From: Gigaspora rosea
Taxonomy: Eukaryota > Glomeromycota > Glomeromycetes > Diversisporales > Gigasporaceae
Assembly (NCBI GenBank): GCA_003550325.1
Contig: QKWP01000426.1
Span: 127,375 to 191,374 of the forward strand
Direction: 5' to 3'
DNA length: 64,000 bases
The notes beneath the pieces are model-generated. The model ran no database searches, was not told where the DNA came from, and saw only the letters and a program-made list of their open reading frames with translations. Position 1 is the first letter of the stretch. Each line of letters starts with the position of its first letter. The position numbers and the translations under genes are program-made. This document shows positions 46,160 through 58,477 of the stretch, piece after piece.

Positions 46160-49100
46160 ACAATAAATGATATAGTTGGATCTGGAGAGCACGTGAAAAT
46201 TTTCTTAACATTTTTGTTAGTTTTAGTCTTAATAGCTTTTTCTCGTTTTTTTCTATACATATTACATATTGATAGATTTAATTTATATAGTATTATATAA
46301 TTTTTATTATCTCGTACAGATATAGTAGCACCTTTATTTTTAATTTTTTTCACTTTTTCTTTGTGTTTTTTTTTATTTTTTTTATTGGTTGTTTTGGTTT
46401 TTCGTTTAGGGTTAGTTGTTTTGTCCCTTATTTAATCTTTTCAAGTAATGCTTCTGAGATCTCTGTTTTGTTACCTAAAGGTACATTTTTTTCCTTTTTT
46501 ATTCTTTGTTATGAATAGCTTAAAGAAAAAGTTTTTTAGAAAAATAGATTATGAAGTAGGTAGCTAAATACCAGTTATACACTATTTGATGTATTGAAGA
46601 AAGCTGATGCTTACAAAAATTAATGCAGTAACCAAATTTGGGACTTATTTAAAGCAGTCAGGTTTGTGTCATTTATTACAGTTAGAATATATATTATATA
46701 ACCCCTATATTATTCTTTTAATAAAGATCAGACCAGTTATAACAGATTAAAAAATACCTAATTATATAAGAGTTGCTATAGTAACTATTTACTATTGTCT
46801 TTTGGCTTTATTTATTTTTTATTTTTTATTAGAGAATAACTATGCTTAACCAGAGAAAATCACCTTCCCAGTTATACTACAGGATCTACATATATATTTG
46901 CACAACAGATTTATATGTTATATAATTTTTTTTTGTTGTATTGTTTTTTTTATCATACTATCTTTTCTTTTTTTGCCTTGGATATCTTGCTCTGGTTTGT
47001 CATTGTTGGTGTCATTGTTGGTTTCGTAGTATTTGGTATTTTGTTGTAGCTGTGTTTTTCACCGTTATTCGGTTCATCATTTTTAGGTGTCAGTTTTTCA
47101 GAATTACCAATTTTGGTATTGTCATTTTCGGTATTGTCATTTTTGATGTCGCTATTTGTAGGTACTTTATTTAGCTTAGGCAGTGAAATTTTGGTTGAAG
47201 CCGTTGTATACTGGCAATGTTACTTGTATGTTAGTGCCTTCATCTTTTTAATATTTTTGTTATTTTCACATTGTTATTTTCATGATAGTTACTAATTGCT
47301 TGTTTTTTTCGTTTGGGTTCCAGTATCATATTGGCTTGTGTTTGTGGATGTCTTTGCTATAAGTCAACATAAAGGCATCAAGGTTAGTGTTAGAATCAGC
47401 TGGAATTGTGGCAAAATCTGGGAGTGGTATATAATGTTTTGTTGCTGATTCTATGTAAAAAAGTTGTACGAGTTGGTGTCAGGAATGCTCGAAATAACAC
47501 AGATCTTGTAGCATGGTTACGAAAAGACACAGTAAAAATTACATCAAAGATTAGCACGTAATATCATATTATATGAAATAGCGCATTCAGATGATATTTA
47601 TGTATATGTTACAGACGTGACATGTTGGCTTATGATACGTGTTGAGTCATTTTGTAGAAAGAGAAAGGTCAGTAAAAGATATTTTTTTAAAAAAAAAGCA
47701 ATATCTCATAATTTTGCTAATGAAGTATCTTAAAAAATTTTTTACAAAATTTTGCTTTATATGCAATTAGCTAATTAGCTTGTTGTTTACTTATGTAAAT
47801 TTATGTTTAATAGCTAATCCACATTGTTATCGTGGTAATACATAAATTCATGTTCATTACCCATGCCAAATTATGCTGATTCAACTAGCAAAACATGAGC
47901 CATTTATATAGATTAAAGCTATATATTAGGGTTAGAATGAAATAGTAGCAAAGTTAGTGTTAGATAGTAGTACAAATTTGGGTTAGAATTGAACAGAATT
48001 AGTATAAGAGCTGAAGGGAAAGGGTTAAGGTTAGGGTTAGGCTAATATTAGGTGAAAGTGATAAGATAAGGGTAGTGTAGGATTAGGGGTAGGCTAGTAT
48101 TAAGTGAAAGGGTAGACTATATATTTTAAAAGGGGCTTTGTATATTATATAAATAAAATATGAAATATTTCTGGTGTCGTGTTTTCCTTGTAATGCGGTT
48201 TGTGCCATCCAGTTTGGTGTTTTTCTTTCACGTCTGGTAGAATCTAATTTGGTAATTCTTGTAATGCATTTTTTCTTGTCGTAAATGTCGCTATATGTCT
48301 TTTCTTTTGTCATTTGCATCATCGAATTTGGTTCTTTAGTCACAGGTTAGTGCTTCTTACGCGTACAGCTAAGTATTTCATTTCTTTTGTTTTCAGTTTC
48401 ATTTTTCGTATTAATGCAGTACTAACTCTTCATTTTGGGTATTGAATCGTTCACGTCATTTGTGCTTTTCTTTTTGCTGCTGTTAATTGGAATGCTTTCA
48501 TTGTTTGTCGAGTTTTGTTGCATTATATTGGCACTTTTTTCATCAGTTTAGTGTTTTCTTGTGTGATTATAGAAATAAGTTTTCCATTTTTTGTTCTGTA
48601 TTATGTTGGTGTACTTTTCTTTTCTTTAACAAGATTATTCGGTCTATGTAGTTGTCGGGTATCATTCTTTTGGCATTTCTTCCGAAGTCTTTGTCTGTCG
48701 TATGCTATTAGGATATTGTTTGTGCTGGTCATTAATTGGGATTTAGTTAGGATTAGGATTAGGGTTTGGATATAGTTGATCGTGCTAGAAATCTAGAAAA
48801 ATGGAGCAATGTGGAGGTAATAGCTATAGCAAGCGACTATTGAGTTTGCTTTGCTTACCCTCATAGGTGTTGCTGAGTATAATCAAAGCGTAATATATTT
48901 GTTTCCTTAAAATTTTTAATTAATGTATATTATAGTCATATTATATAAAAATTATGTAAAAAAGTATGCAGTATTATGATGCGATTAATCGCATAATGTA
49001 TAATTAGTTATTAAAATTTTTTGGTTACACAAAAGGATGGTGATATCACCACTGGTTATAAGTAGTAATATTCTTAGTTTTAATATATATTTTAGCAAAA

Positions 49101-49330
49101 TTTTAAATAAAATTTTTAGTTTGTTATTGTAAAATAATTTTTTGAATTTGTACAGAATTTAGTACAGAGAGATAACAGATACTCATTAAAATATATATAT
49201 ATATAATTACTATAAACTTTGAATTTTTGATATTTTTTTCTCTATATATTAATTTAAAATTAAGTTTTTTAGAAATATAAAACAAGAAAAAAAGAAAAAA
49301 TAGTGCTTAAAAATTGAATTAAAATTTTGC
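46160..49330. other. G+T-skewed degenerate sequence, no supported gene
   Basis: Much of 46930-48780 is G+T-rich on the plus strand. The minus strand of 46965-47175 reads openly as Lys/Asn/Thr/Pro-rich sequence (NDNTENDNTKIGNSEKLTPK) and 48083-48343 as Lys-rich sequence. Neither has an ATG or a known domain, and the region resembles decayed low-complexity repeat. GGTTAGGGTTAGG at about 48030 is a short telomere-like run. Confidence 0.4.
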
Positions 49331-49347
49331 TAATTTTGTACAAAACA

Positions 49348-50373
49348 GAAAAAGGATCTTCCGCAACTCTATCCATCGATCACCTGTACCAACAAATATG
49401 CTAACACTTCAGAAGTAAAGTCTCAAAGAAATAGAGAAAAACCATCGATTACATACAACCTGGCAGCTGTTATTTAGGGATACAGTTAACTAAGTATTTG
49501 CTAATAATTTTAGAGTTTGTCACTCACCACAAAACCAGCACTTGTCGTTTAGAGGTAAAGTTCATAGACTACCTGCCAACCAGTGTTTAAAATAGCATAG
49601 TAAAAATTTGGATCCACCGGTATTTTGATAAAATTTTGAGCAAAAAAAACAGTTTTTAATATATAAAAACAGGATTTTTTTGCTTTGCACCGGTAAATTT
49701 CAAATCCTATTTTAAATACTGCTGCTGACAAGCTTAGAGTTTATCACTTACCACAACCTGAGAAGTCTTTGGCGGCTCTTTAATCGATTTTGAACTATAT
49801 GGGAAGAACCACTGTCTCTACTAAGGCTACAGGCGAACTTGTTTTGGTGTCGTTGTTCTGTGGAGAATTTTCAAAAAGTGGGTGACTTGGTAAAAGTGGG
49901 CGATTTGGCTTACCCCTCCAAAAGATCTGCAGTGTTTACTGCTCCCAAAAAGGAAAGGTACTTACCTTATTGGAGATAATCGTCATGACTGGCTTGGAAA
50001 CAAGTAACGTGTAAGGACGTGCGAGATCTATGGGGAAACTACTGGATGAAGATTCTAGAAGCTCTATCTCAAGCAGTCCGGGTCATATGACTGCTTTTCA
50101 TTTAACATACTGTGACTTGGGCCAGTTAGTTGGAACAAGGTTATTGATGTTAACAATTTTTATTTTAGAAGTCTGAGTCAAAGTTATAATAACTTTGTTC
50201 AGCTAACTTTGGGCCGCGGGTAAAGATTAATTGGTAGCGGAAGGCCATCATGAAGCCCAAGTTTAGCCTATTATATAATAGTTAGATATTATTTCCTTCT
50301 GCATGTAATAATATTGAATTAATAAATAAAGGTCGAGCAAGGTCTCAGTTGTAAAACAAAAAAAAAATAATAA
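49348..50373 (+). mobile_element. A-tailed retrocopy with 17-bp target duplication
   Basis: Flanked by a perfect duplication TAATTTTGTACAAAACA (49331-49347, 50374-50390). Ends with AATAAATAAAGG about 30 bases before an A-rich tail (50355-50373), as in a polyadenylated RNA copied back into the genome. The 5' part begins GAAAAAGGATCTTCCGC, and I saw no A/B box. GTTTGTCACTCACCACAA and GTTTATCACTTACCACAA form a direct repeat. No long frame or known domain: either a retroposed non-coding RNA/UTR or the 3' end of a LINE. A hAT MITE (49581-49721) later inserted into it. Confidence 0.75.
49581..49721. mobile_element. hAT MITE, 141 bp, nested in the retrocopy
   Basis: Ends CAGTGTTTAAAATAG / CTATTTTAAATACTG. 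8-bp flanks CTGCCAAC / CTGCTGAC (49573-49580, 49722-49729), with two transition differences. A further inverted pair (CCACCGGTA / CACCGGTAAA) lies inside. Confidence 0.78.
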
Positions 50374-50469
50374 TAATTTTGTACAAAACAAACATATAAC
50401 TTTGCCAAAAAAAAATATTTGCTATTTTAAAATAGTATATATAAAAACATGCTCTAAGCAATTTTACTT

Positions 50470-51630
50470 TTTTTTTTTTTTAAAGTGCCCGTCTTGGGAC
50501 TTAGGAATTTTAATCAAGATATTAGAGCCGTTGGTATCCTCTAGGGGAGTACCAGCATTTGTTACATAGATGAGGATACATCTAGCTATACATACACTTT
50601 TGGTGTCTAATTTAAGTAGTCCACCCAAGGGTTCTACACTAGCTGCCATACCTGCAACCCAACTATGGGAATTGACTATTTAAACCCTCTGGTCCTAGAC
50701 GAGGATACATCTAGCCACATGTACCCTTTTGGTGTCTAATTTAAGTGGTCCGCCCAAGGGTTCCACACTAGCTACCATACCTGCAACCCAACTACAGAAA
50801 TTGCCTATTTAAACCCTCTGATCCATGTTCCACCTGCTAACCCATCCTGTATCACCAAAACAGGCCCGTTACATAAGTCAGTCAGCAAGTTCCGGATACT
50901 TATCCATTGTCTTAGGACCCAGCTGGGTATTCCCGGTCCTGTTATCCTCGACGGGAGACTTGGTAGAGCGGTACTGTCACATATCAGGTATTTACCTACA
51001 CTTCAGTACTTATTGCTATGGCCGAGGCAACACTTGCGTGACAGGGTTACCCCTGTCCTCTTACCAATACCTATTTCTGCCCTTGTAAGTTCGCTCTAAC
51101 CCCGGTACCCACTATCACTTTTCTACCGGTCCTTCACCGGTTTCTCAGGCTTCCAATCCAGTTGGCCCGGGAGTGTTGATCTACTCGGCATTAGGTGCCA
51201 TCATGGTTTTTCTCCCCCTGGTACCTACTTCTATAACATAGGTCCTTTTCCTCTGGTACGACTCCGGCGGCCAGGTTGGTGGACCCTCTCCTCCGAAGGT
51301 CATATCGTCCAGTTCTCCAGCTCCGGTTTCTGATATTCCAGTTTTGGTAGCACCATCAAAGATCTTTGCTACCTCCTTACTCGGGTCTTGCCAAATGGGT
51401 TTCTGTTTCCCCGGTTCCTTGGATTTGTCTGTGTCATGAGGCACTACTTCGCCCAAAAGCTCCTATTCGAGATGTTAACCAAGGACTACAAGTAATGTAC
51501 CCAACTAATCGATAGGAAACAGTTACCGGAACACAGGTCTATTTTTCAAAGCGACGTCAGTGGATTTGAACCCTAGACCTGCCACTTGGGGGATGACAAC
51601 TTACCATCTTTTCTAAGTCGCCACACCCTT
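50470..51630 (-). mobile_element. tRNA-headed, A-tailed retroelement (SINE-like), copy B
   Basis: Minus-strand copy of the element at 25978-26999, flanked by a perfect 17-bp duplication TCTAAGCAATTTTACTT (50453-50469, 51631-51647). The A-tail is seen as the T-run at 50470-50482. The B-box region (GGTTCAAATCC) is retained. A block of about 125 bases near the 3' end is tandemly duplicated (50575-50695 and 50700-50823), accounting for most of the extra length. The minus-strand frame at 51456-51181 encodes the same peptide region as copy A (HDTDKSKEPGKQKPIWQ, later RKTMMAPNAE) but carries stop codons upstream. Confidence 0.87.
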
Positions 51631-51647
51631 TCTAAGCAATTTTACTT

Positions 51648-52361
51648 ATGAATTAAAACTAGATTACTTAGTAAGAAAAATAGTTTATATATGTATTAAA
51701 TTAAAATTTTTGTTTTTCAATATAAAATTTTTTTATTAAAGTACTATTTTGGGCTTTTAAGCAAAGTTTTTGTTGTTTGGCATGTAATTTTGCTCATATC
51801 TAGAATAAAATGCATTTTTTTGAACCTTTTACTAAATGAAAATAGGATTAAAGTTAGAAAAAAAATTTTTTTCTTAATACTAGTTAATATTTTTAAAAAA
51901 ATTTTTCTAAATTAATTTCTATTTTTTATTTAATAAAATGTCTAAATTACATGCCAAACATTTTTGTTTAAGAGCCCAATGTAGAATACTCTAATAAAAA
52001 AAAAATTTATATTAAAAAATAGAAAATTTTAACTTTAGCACATAGATAACCCATTTTTCTTACAAGTTAATCTACTTCTAACTCATAAATAAAGTTGTTT
52101 AAAGCATGTTTTTATCTATATTTATTATCTTAGAATTAGCAAATATTTGCTTTTTGCAAATTACATTTATGTTTTGTACAAAATTAGCAAAATTTTATTT
52201 GATTTTTAAGATTAATTATTTTTTCTTTTCTTGTTTTATATTTCTAAAAAATTAAATTTAAGTTAATATATAGAAAAAAAATATTAAAAATTCAAAATTC
52301 ATAGTAACTTTAAATACTAAATATTGGTTTAAATTTTTTAATTATTCTAATATATTATAGG
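51648..52361. other. intergenic AT-rich, nothing recognised
   Basis: No gene, RNA or bounded repeat is supported. Confidence 0.45.
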
Positions 52362-53068
52362 TAGTGATATGCAATATCAGAATCTACATGTAATTCCATG
52401 CAGAATCCTGTATATAATGCACAAAATTTAAAAATCCTGCCAGAATTTTTTAATATAAAATTATCTGGTCTGCATTAGTATGTTATCTGGCCCTATTAAC
52501 ATGTTATGTGATCTACTAGGACTCTGAATAATTTATATAAAGTCATATTTGAAAAATTGCTAATAGAGGTCCTTTTTTTAAAAAAGGTTATATTTGAAAA
52601 GTAGGTATTGGATAAAAAGATTATATTTGAAAACAGCTAAATAGCAAAAAAGATATATTTAAAAAATACTAATAGGGGTAATTTTTATAAATCTTATATT
52701 TGAAATGTGCTAATGAAAATATAAAATTAAAACAAAATAGTGTATAATATTTAAAATATAGCTTATATATACCAATATAAAAGTGCTAACCAAAAAAATT
52801 TACTATGATGCTCAAATATAAGCTTATATAGATTATTTAGGGTCCTGGCCTGCTTTAATATAAGCAGGCTAATTTCTAATTAGTAATTAATATATATAAA
52901 AATACTATGCATCCATTAACTTTTCAAATTTGTTTTTTTAATTATAAATATATATATGTATATATATAAGTACAGAAATAATGCACAAACTGTATATTAA
53001 AATAAATTTTTAAATTGATATTATTAATAAATTAGAGAATATAGATACCAAGAATAGGGCACTAACAT

Positions 53069-53203
53069 TTATTAGATAATATTTTAGGGGGTGGAGGGGT
53101 CAAGAAAAATCTTATATAGTTAAATTTGATTGGCTAAAATTCTATTTATAGATCTTACCTGGGGGTGGGGTAATCCCCTATAGTAAATGGATATTAGATA
53201 ATA
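53069..53203. mobile_element. nested TIR element, ACATTTATTAGATAATAT ends
   Basis: ACATTTATTAGATAATAT at the left (about 53069) is matched by the complement of ATATTAGATAATAAATGT at the right (about 53203). GGGGGTGG tracts lie just inside. Boundaries approximate. Confidence 0.45.
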
Positions 53204-53548
53204 AATGTCAACGCCTATGTTGTGTACTATAAGTAAATATCTCTAATCTAGTGATTATTTACTAGTAATAAGTAACAAATCATTTATATGATATTGGATA
53301 ATTAGTAAAATTAAAGTGATTATTTAATCAGAATGAGTGCTTATGAATTTTGTATATATATAACCCGGATACATATAAAATTTTGTACATATGTACCTGA
53401 TTACTTATAAATTTTAATACATTTATACCTGGTTATGCATTTGATTGCTTATAAATTTTTATATACATATGATTTGATTTCTTTGTTACTATTATAATTT
53501 TTAAATTTTTTTTTTAAGGTGAGGTCATGCCTCGAAGACTTTTATTGT

Positions 53549-53926
53549 TACTGTATTTACTTGAAATAACGTGCACCTGCGCATTATTTCGAGGGAGGTG
53601 CGTTATTTCGAGTACGCGCATGGGCGTTATTTCGGGGAAAGGTCCAATTTCTAAAAAATTGTCTGTTATATATGTGCAATGCATAAAAAACCTGTATTTC
53701 TTAATTTTATATATAGCCTTTCTGATCTAAGTCAGATTTTTTGACTAAAAAAATTCTTATTTCTGCTTGTTATTTGAATTCGTTATTTCAGCAGATTATT
53801 AATTCAGCATTTGGAGTGTTTGTTATATTGGGACGCACATGGGTGTATTTCAAAACCTACATGCTATTTTATGAAAATGCAATCTTCGAAATAATGCTCA
53901 TATGCGTTATTTCGAGTAAATATGGT
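53549..53926. mobile_element. nested TIR element, TACTGTATTTACTTGAAATA ends
   Basis: The left end TACTGTATTTACTTGAAATA and the complement of the right end (TACCATATTTACTCGAAATA) agree closely and continue into inverted CGTTATTTCGAG motifs, which occur about six times. Similar GCGTTATTT motifs occur at 2100-2200 and 2740-2810. Open frames at 53527-53730 and 53741-54004 lie across it and are not credited. Confidence 0.6.
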
Positions 53927-54383
53927 ATATGTTTGTATATATTATGTGATACAATGTTATACTATTCAAGTACTACAGACTCAGACAAATTTTTAAATTT
54001 TTAAATATATATTTATATAATAATATTATAAAAGTGAATTAATTAAATTAAGGCAAATCTGAATTGAAAATTTTAATAAATATAAGATTTAAATAATGGT
54101 TTAAAAGTAGACAAAATATATATATACATTTTTATTTATAATAAATATATTTATAAAAAATAATTATTATTTTAATGAAAAATTATATTTCTAGTGATAA
54201 TTTATATATATAAATTTTATTAATTGTAAAAAATTTAGGAATTCTACTTGATTTCATGAATTCTGTACAGATCCTGCATGTAATTTTGCATTATGTGTGA
54301 GATTTTAAAAAAAAATCAGAATTTGCCTATTATTAATTATAGAGCTAATTGGCATGCATACTAAACTTTGTTAAAACAATGAA

Positions 54384-55340
54384 CCATATAGAGGTTGGAA
54401 CCAGTTTTATTTTTACAATTCAGATTTAATTTTGCAAATTCAGCTTAAACCAGTTTTAACCTGAATTTAAATAAACCTGAGAATTTGGTTTTGCAATTTT
54501 AATAAACTTGTAAAACCAAATTAACCTGAATTTAAAAAAACTGGTTTTCACAGTTGTACTAAACTAGTAGTTAGAATATTCAAATGTTTGTGCTTAGAGT
54601 AGCTTGATATATTATAAATTAGAATAGATTGGTTGTGCAACCAAAATTCAGCAGATCTGGGATGGAAGGGATTGAAATTGATAAATTTTGCTAATAATCC
54701 ATATTAAATAAAATTGCTGAACACTAATTTTGCTATAATATAGTTAGTTATTATTATTAATAAATGCAGCCTAATCTTTGCCAAATTTGAATTTATGTAT
54801 CTAAAGCAATATGTTAAGAATAGTTTATATATTCTTATTTCCATTATATGATATATATACCTTAGAGTAATAAAAATACCAAATCCAGTATGCTCAATAC
54901 AGTATCAGTATACTACTAGTATACTGCACTAGCAAATTCTGGAACAACTGATAAAAATTATTTTAGCTATATTTGATAAGTTTCTGAATTTGGTGTTATT
55001 GAAATTTGATTTTGGTAAATTCAAAAACTTATCAAATTTAGCTAATCAAGTTCTATCAGTTAACCAGAATTTATAAAAATAGCTATATGTAAGATTTGTA
55101 ATTGCTATTCTAGATAGCAGTAATTATATACTCTGCATAGCTATATTTGTGGTATTTGATTTTTCTGTTTTATTAAATTTAATAAATCCAGTTTTATTAA
55201 ATTCAATTTTTTAGTTTTATTTGGTTTTATTAGATTCAATAAATTCAGGTTTATTAAATCCAAATATAAAATATTGAATCAGGTTGAACCAGTTTTAAAT
55301 TTGGATACAACAATTCAGTTCCAACTTTTAGCTATGTATA
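54384..55340. repeat. possible hAT-like element rich in AAACCAGTTTTAACC motifs
   Basis: Ends resemble TAGAGGTTGGAACCAG / TTCAGTTCCAACTTTTA, with subterminal AAACCAGTTTT and GAATTTAATAAA repeats on both sides. No target duplication matches, so it is uncertain. It encloses a relative of the 2352-2528 MITE. Confidence 0.35.
54931..55086. mobile_element. degenerate relative of the CAGCTG-ended MITE
   Basis: AAATTCTGGAACAACTGATA at the left and the complement of TATCAGTTAACCAGAATTTA at the right, with the same subterminal TTTGATAAGTTTCTGAATTT pattern as 2352-2528, but many C-to-T changes. Non-coding. Confidence 0.6.
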
Positions 55341-56346
55341 TATTAACTAATAGAGAGTACACTTATAAAGATTTGACTAATTTTTAATTTGTTAAAGATA
55401 GTAATGATAGTTATTAATATAATTTCAAATTAATTTAATTTATTTATTTTAATTTCTAATTCTATTTCATTTTTAAGTTATTTTGATTATTGTACAAATT
55501 TTTAAGATTTTATAAAATTTTTAACAACTCATCTTTAGATTTTTGCTACAACCTATGATAGTTTGGATAGTCTAAAGTATAAATAGAATTTAGCAATAAA
55601 TTAATAATTGCTATAAGTTTTTTTTTGTATAGTTTTTTTTATTCATGGTAGCAGCAGCTTCTTGAGCAGTAATAGATATTGGTCAAGATAAGAAATTTGG
55701 CTTGTTGTTATTTAAAGTTTTATTAATAAATATTATAATTTTTTACATGCTAAATTACTAAAATTTTTTAGTTGTTCACTAAGTAGATGTTCTTTTTCAA
55801 GGCTTTTAAAGTATAATTATTATTTTGAGGATTTAAAAAGTTTGTTTACATAAATAAACCCAAAATTGCTATAATTCTAATATATAAACTGATATATTTG
55901 ACCTCTAGAAGATTTATTATTTTATGCTTGATTATATTAAATAATATATGATGTAGCTAATTATATTTTAAGTATAAAAATAATTTTTTAAATACAAATA
56001 TAGTTTTATTAACCTTTACAAACCATATTTACTATTCTCCAATGTTTTTTGAAGATATTTATTAACCTCCTCAAGAATAGCATCAAAAACCTTGATATTG
56101 ATTGCTATATTCAAATTATTAAATAACTAATATAATTCTATATATTGTTTAATCTAGGATTTAATCATATTAATTGTACTTTATATATTATTTCAAGATA
56201 AATAGTATATAGAATATCTATATCCAGACTATATTGGTGCAAATATATGTCAAGCTGCACTTTCTACAATAGTAAATTGTTTCTAATTCCTATATAAAAA
56301 TTAATAACTGCCTAAATTTGATGATAAATATCTATAATAATTATTA
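55341..56346. other. intergenic AT-rich, nothing recognised
   Basis: No supported gene or repeat. Confidence 0.45.
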
Positions 56347-56553
56347 TATGACGAAGTGATACCTGAGTTATTAGCTAGTAAAATTTGCTATATAGTGTGA
56401 AATTTGCTATATATATCACATGAGGATCAAAATTTGCTTTTGTATAATAAAAAACAGCTAAACTTAAATTTACCAAAACTTCAACTCAAACTTAGATTTC
56501 ACTCTACATAGCGAATTTTACTAGCTAGTGACTCAGGCTTCACCCTGTTCTAT
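56347..56553. mobile_element. TIR element with AGCTAGTAAAATT ends
   Basis: TACCTGAGTTATTAGCTAGT (left) and the complement of ACTAGCTAGTGACTCAGG (right) pair, continuing into GCTAGTAAAATTYGCTATRTAG. The outer CAGGGTGAAGCCTGAGT is shared with 11088-11252. Non-coding. Confidence 0.5.
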
Positions 56554-56599
56554 TATTATTATATTATATAAAAATTTTATTTTTTTTTAAACCAGCAGC

Positions 56600-57650
56600 C
56601 CTGCTTTTATTAAATAGGTAGTAATATATTTACGTTATTCTAGTTACGGTAAGTTATAATGCTACACTATACTTTTCCGGCTACTAACTAAAATCCTCCT
56701 TTTTAATAAAAACTCACTCGATACTGAAGTACCCAGGTGCGACCTGCCATGACAACTAGTTCTCCTCCTACAGGTACCCGCAACTCACTGCAAGTATTCT
56801 GTATTCACCGAATGGTTGTTGTTAGCCTTGTCAGGATCGCCTTTTTCTTTAAATCCTTCTCACCTAGCTTCGATGGTGGAATAATTTTACTCAAAATCCA
56901 ACATAAGAAAAAAAAATTTAAACGAAATCTAAAGGAAAGTATAAAAAAGGGAAGTACTACTAAACCTAAATGAATTACCAAAAAACAAAACAAAAAGGAA
57001 AAAAGAAACAAGATGAGAAAAACAAAGAAAAGACTAATTCTGACAGTTACGAAATGAAATGTATCAAATATAAAATTTATATAATACTGTATAGAAACTC
57101 TACTCAAGTATTATATGTTTAGGAAGAAAAGAAAACAAACAAAAAGAAAAATCGCCTTGTAGCAAAGTTTGTAAGAAATTTCTTCGTACGGTCCAAAACA
57201 TCTCTGACACGTCATTCACTGTTTACATCATAGCGTAATGGTCCACTCGTGACGTCGATACCAAACCGGTAGGCGTTCCCGATTTGGAAGGAGAAACACT
57301 GCCAATCTTTTGGAGGGGGTAAACCAAAATGCCCACATTGTTGAAATTTCGAAAATACCAAATGAGCGGGAGGGAAGTACACCAAGTTATAAAGACTCGA
57401 AAGAGTTACGCTATACAGAATATAATATCTAACCAAGCACTTTTTTATGTTTCCACATCCAAAAACCTTGACAAAACTAGCTACTTTCCAGACTTCTGCC
57501 GAGAGGCCTCACTTAGGTAAGTCATTTTTTCAACTCTATTTCAGTAACGACCGCTTTTGGTTCCATAGAAACCAAACACACAGTGAATGGCCTTGAGCCC
57601 CAGCTGCTGAAAGTGGAGTTTTGTTGCATGTTACATATAATAACTGTATA
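56600..57650. other. less AT-rich segment, possibly old gene or element remnant, unassigned
   Basis: Two patches (56730-56890 and 57180-57620) are clearly richer in G and C than the surroundings, suggesting former coding or element sequence. I found no frame with a recognisable domain, no clear splice structure and no bounded inverted or direct repeats. Open frames on both strands overlap and none is preferred. Confidence 0.35.
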
Positions 57651-58477
57651 GTTTTCGTAGGTCAGCTTTCTTGAAAAATTTTGTGCGAGGGATCGTTAGA
57701 AAGAGTTTGTATTTATATAAAAATTTTAAATATATTCATATTTTATTAAAAACTTACTTGTTTAAATTTTTATTTAAATATATGATCAATTTGTTTTTTT
57801 TGCCCAGTCTAGATAGTTATCAACTGAGTGATTTTTTGTTGCAGCTATATATGGCCATAATACTCACATATTATTATTACAAATAGAGTTTATAATTTGT
57901 GATAATTAGTACACTTTTTAAAAACCCAAGTTGGTTTTCAGTTTTATATCCTTGAAGAGTAGCAAAATGTTTAATATCAATCAACCTTAAAAAAATAAGT
58001 TAATAAAAATAATTTTTATATCAAAAGATATAACTCATATATTTAGTAAAAAAAAAATATAATAGTAGTACCAATTTAATTCTACAAATGACATGGGCAT
58101 ATTCATCTCTTTATGTAAAGTACCAGAAATCAATATAAGCTATGGAAAGTCTTTTTAATTTTTGAGCTAGAGTACAAGAAACACTATCACAGGTAACAGT
58201 AACCATTTTCACTTTTTTTGGTTTATTTCTGTAATATTTTGTATATTTTCTAGTACTTTTTTGATATCTTTTATTGAGTTAAAGTTAATTCTAATGGGTC
58301 TGGTACATGCATTTCAGGAATAACAATATTGTGTTTAGAGTTCAATTGCTGTGTAATATATAATTATTACTGTCAGTAATCCAGAATATATACTGAGTCA
58401 TTTTCATTCAATAAAGATCAAGAAATAACACACATTATTGGCATAAATCAAAAAATGACAGAACACATAAATATATA

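Larger units (their letters stand above)
52362..54335. mobile_element. hAT-like non-autonomous element, 1.97 kb, with nested insertions
   Basis: Ends TAGTGATATGCAATATCAG and (complement) TAATAATAGGCAAATTCTG. 8-bp flanks ATTATAGG / ATTATAGA (52354-52361, 54336-54343), one G/A difference. The ends and blocks such as GTTATCTGGCC match 11625-12521. Two smaller TIR elements lie inside (53069-53203, 53549-53926). No transposase. Confidence 0.75.

Noticed and set aside
46941..47295. Membrane protein on the plus strand
   Set aside because: The hydrophobic frames arise from G+T-rich sequence, overlap in two frames and have no domain.
54384..55340. Complete hAT element
   Set aside because: The ends are similar, but the flanking 8-mers do not match, so it is listed only as a possible repeat.
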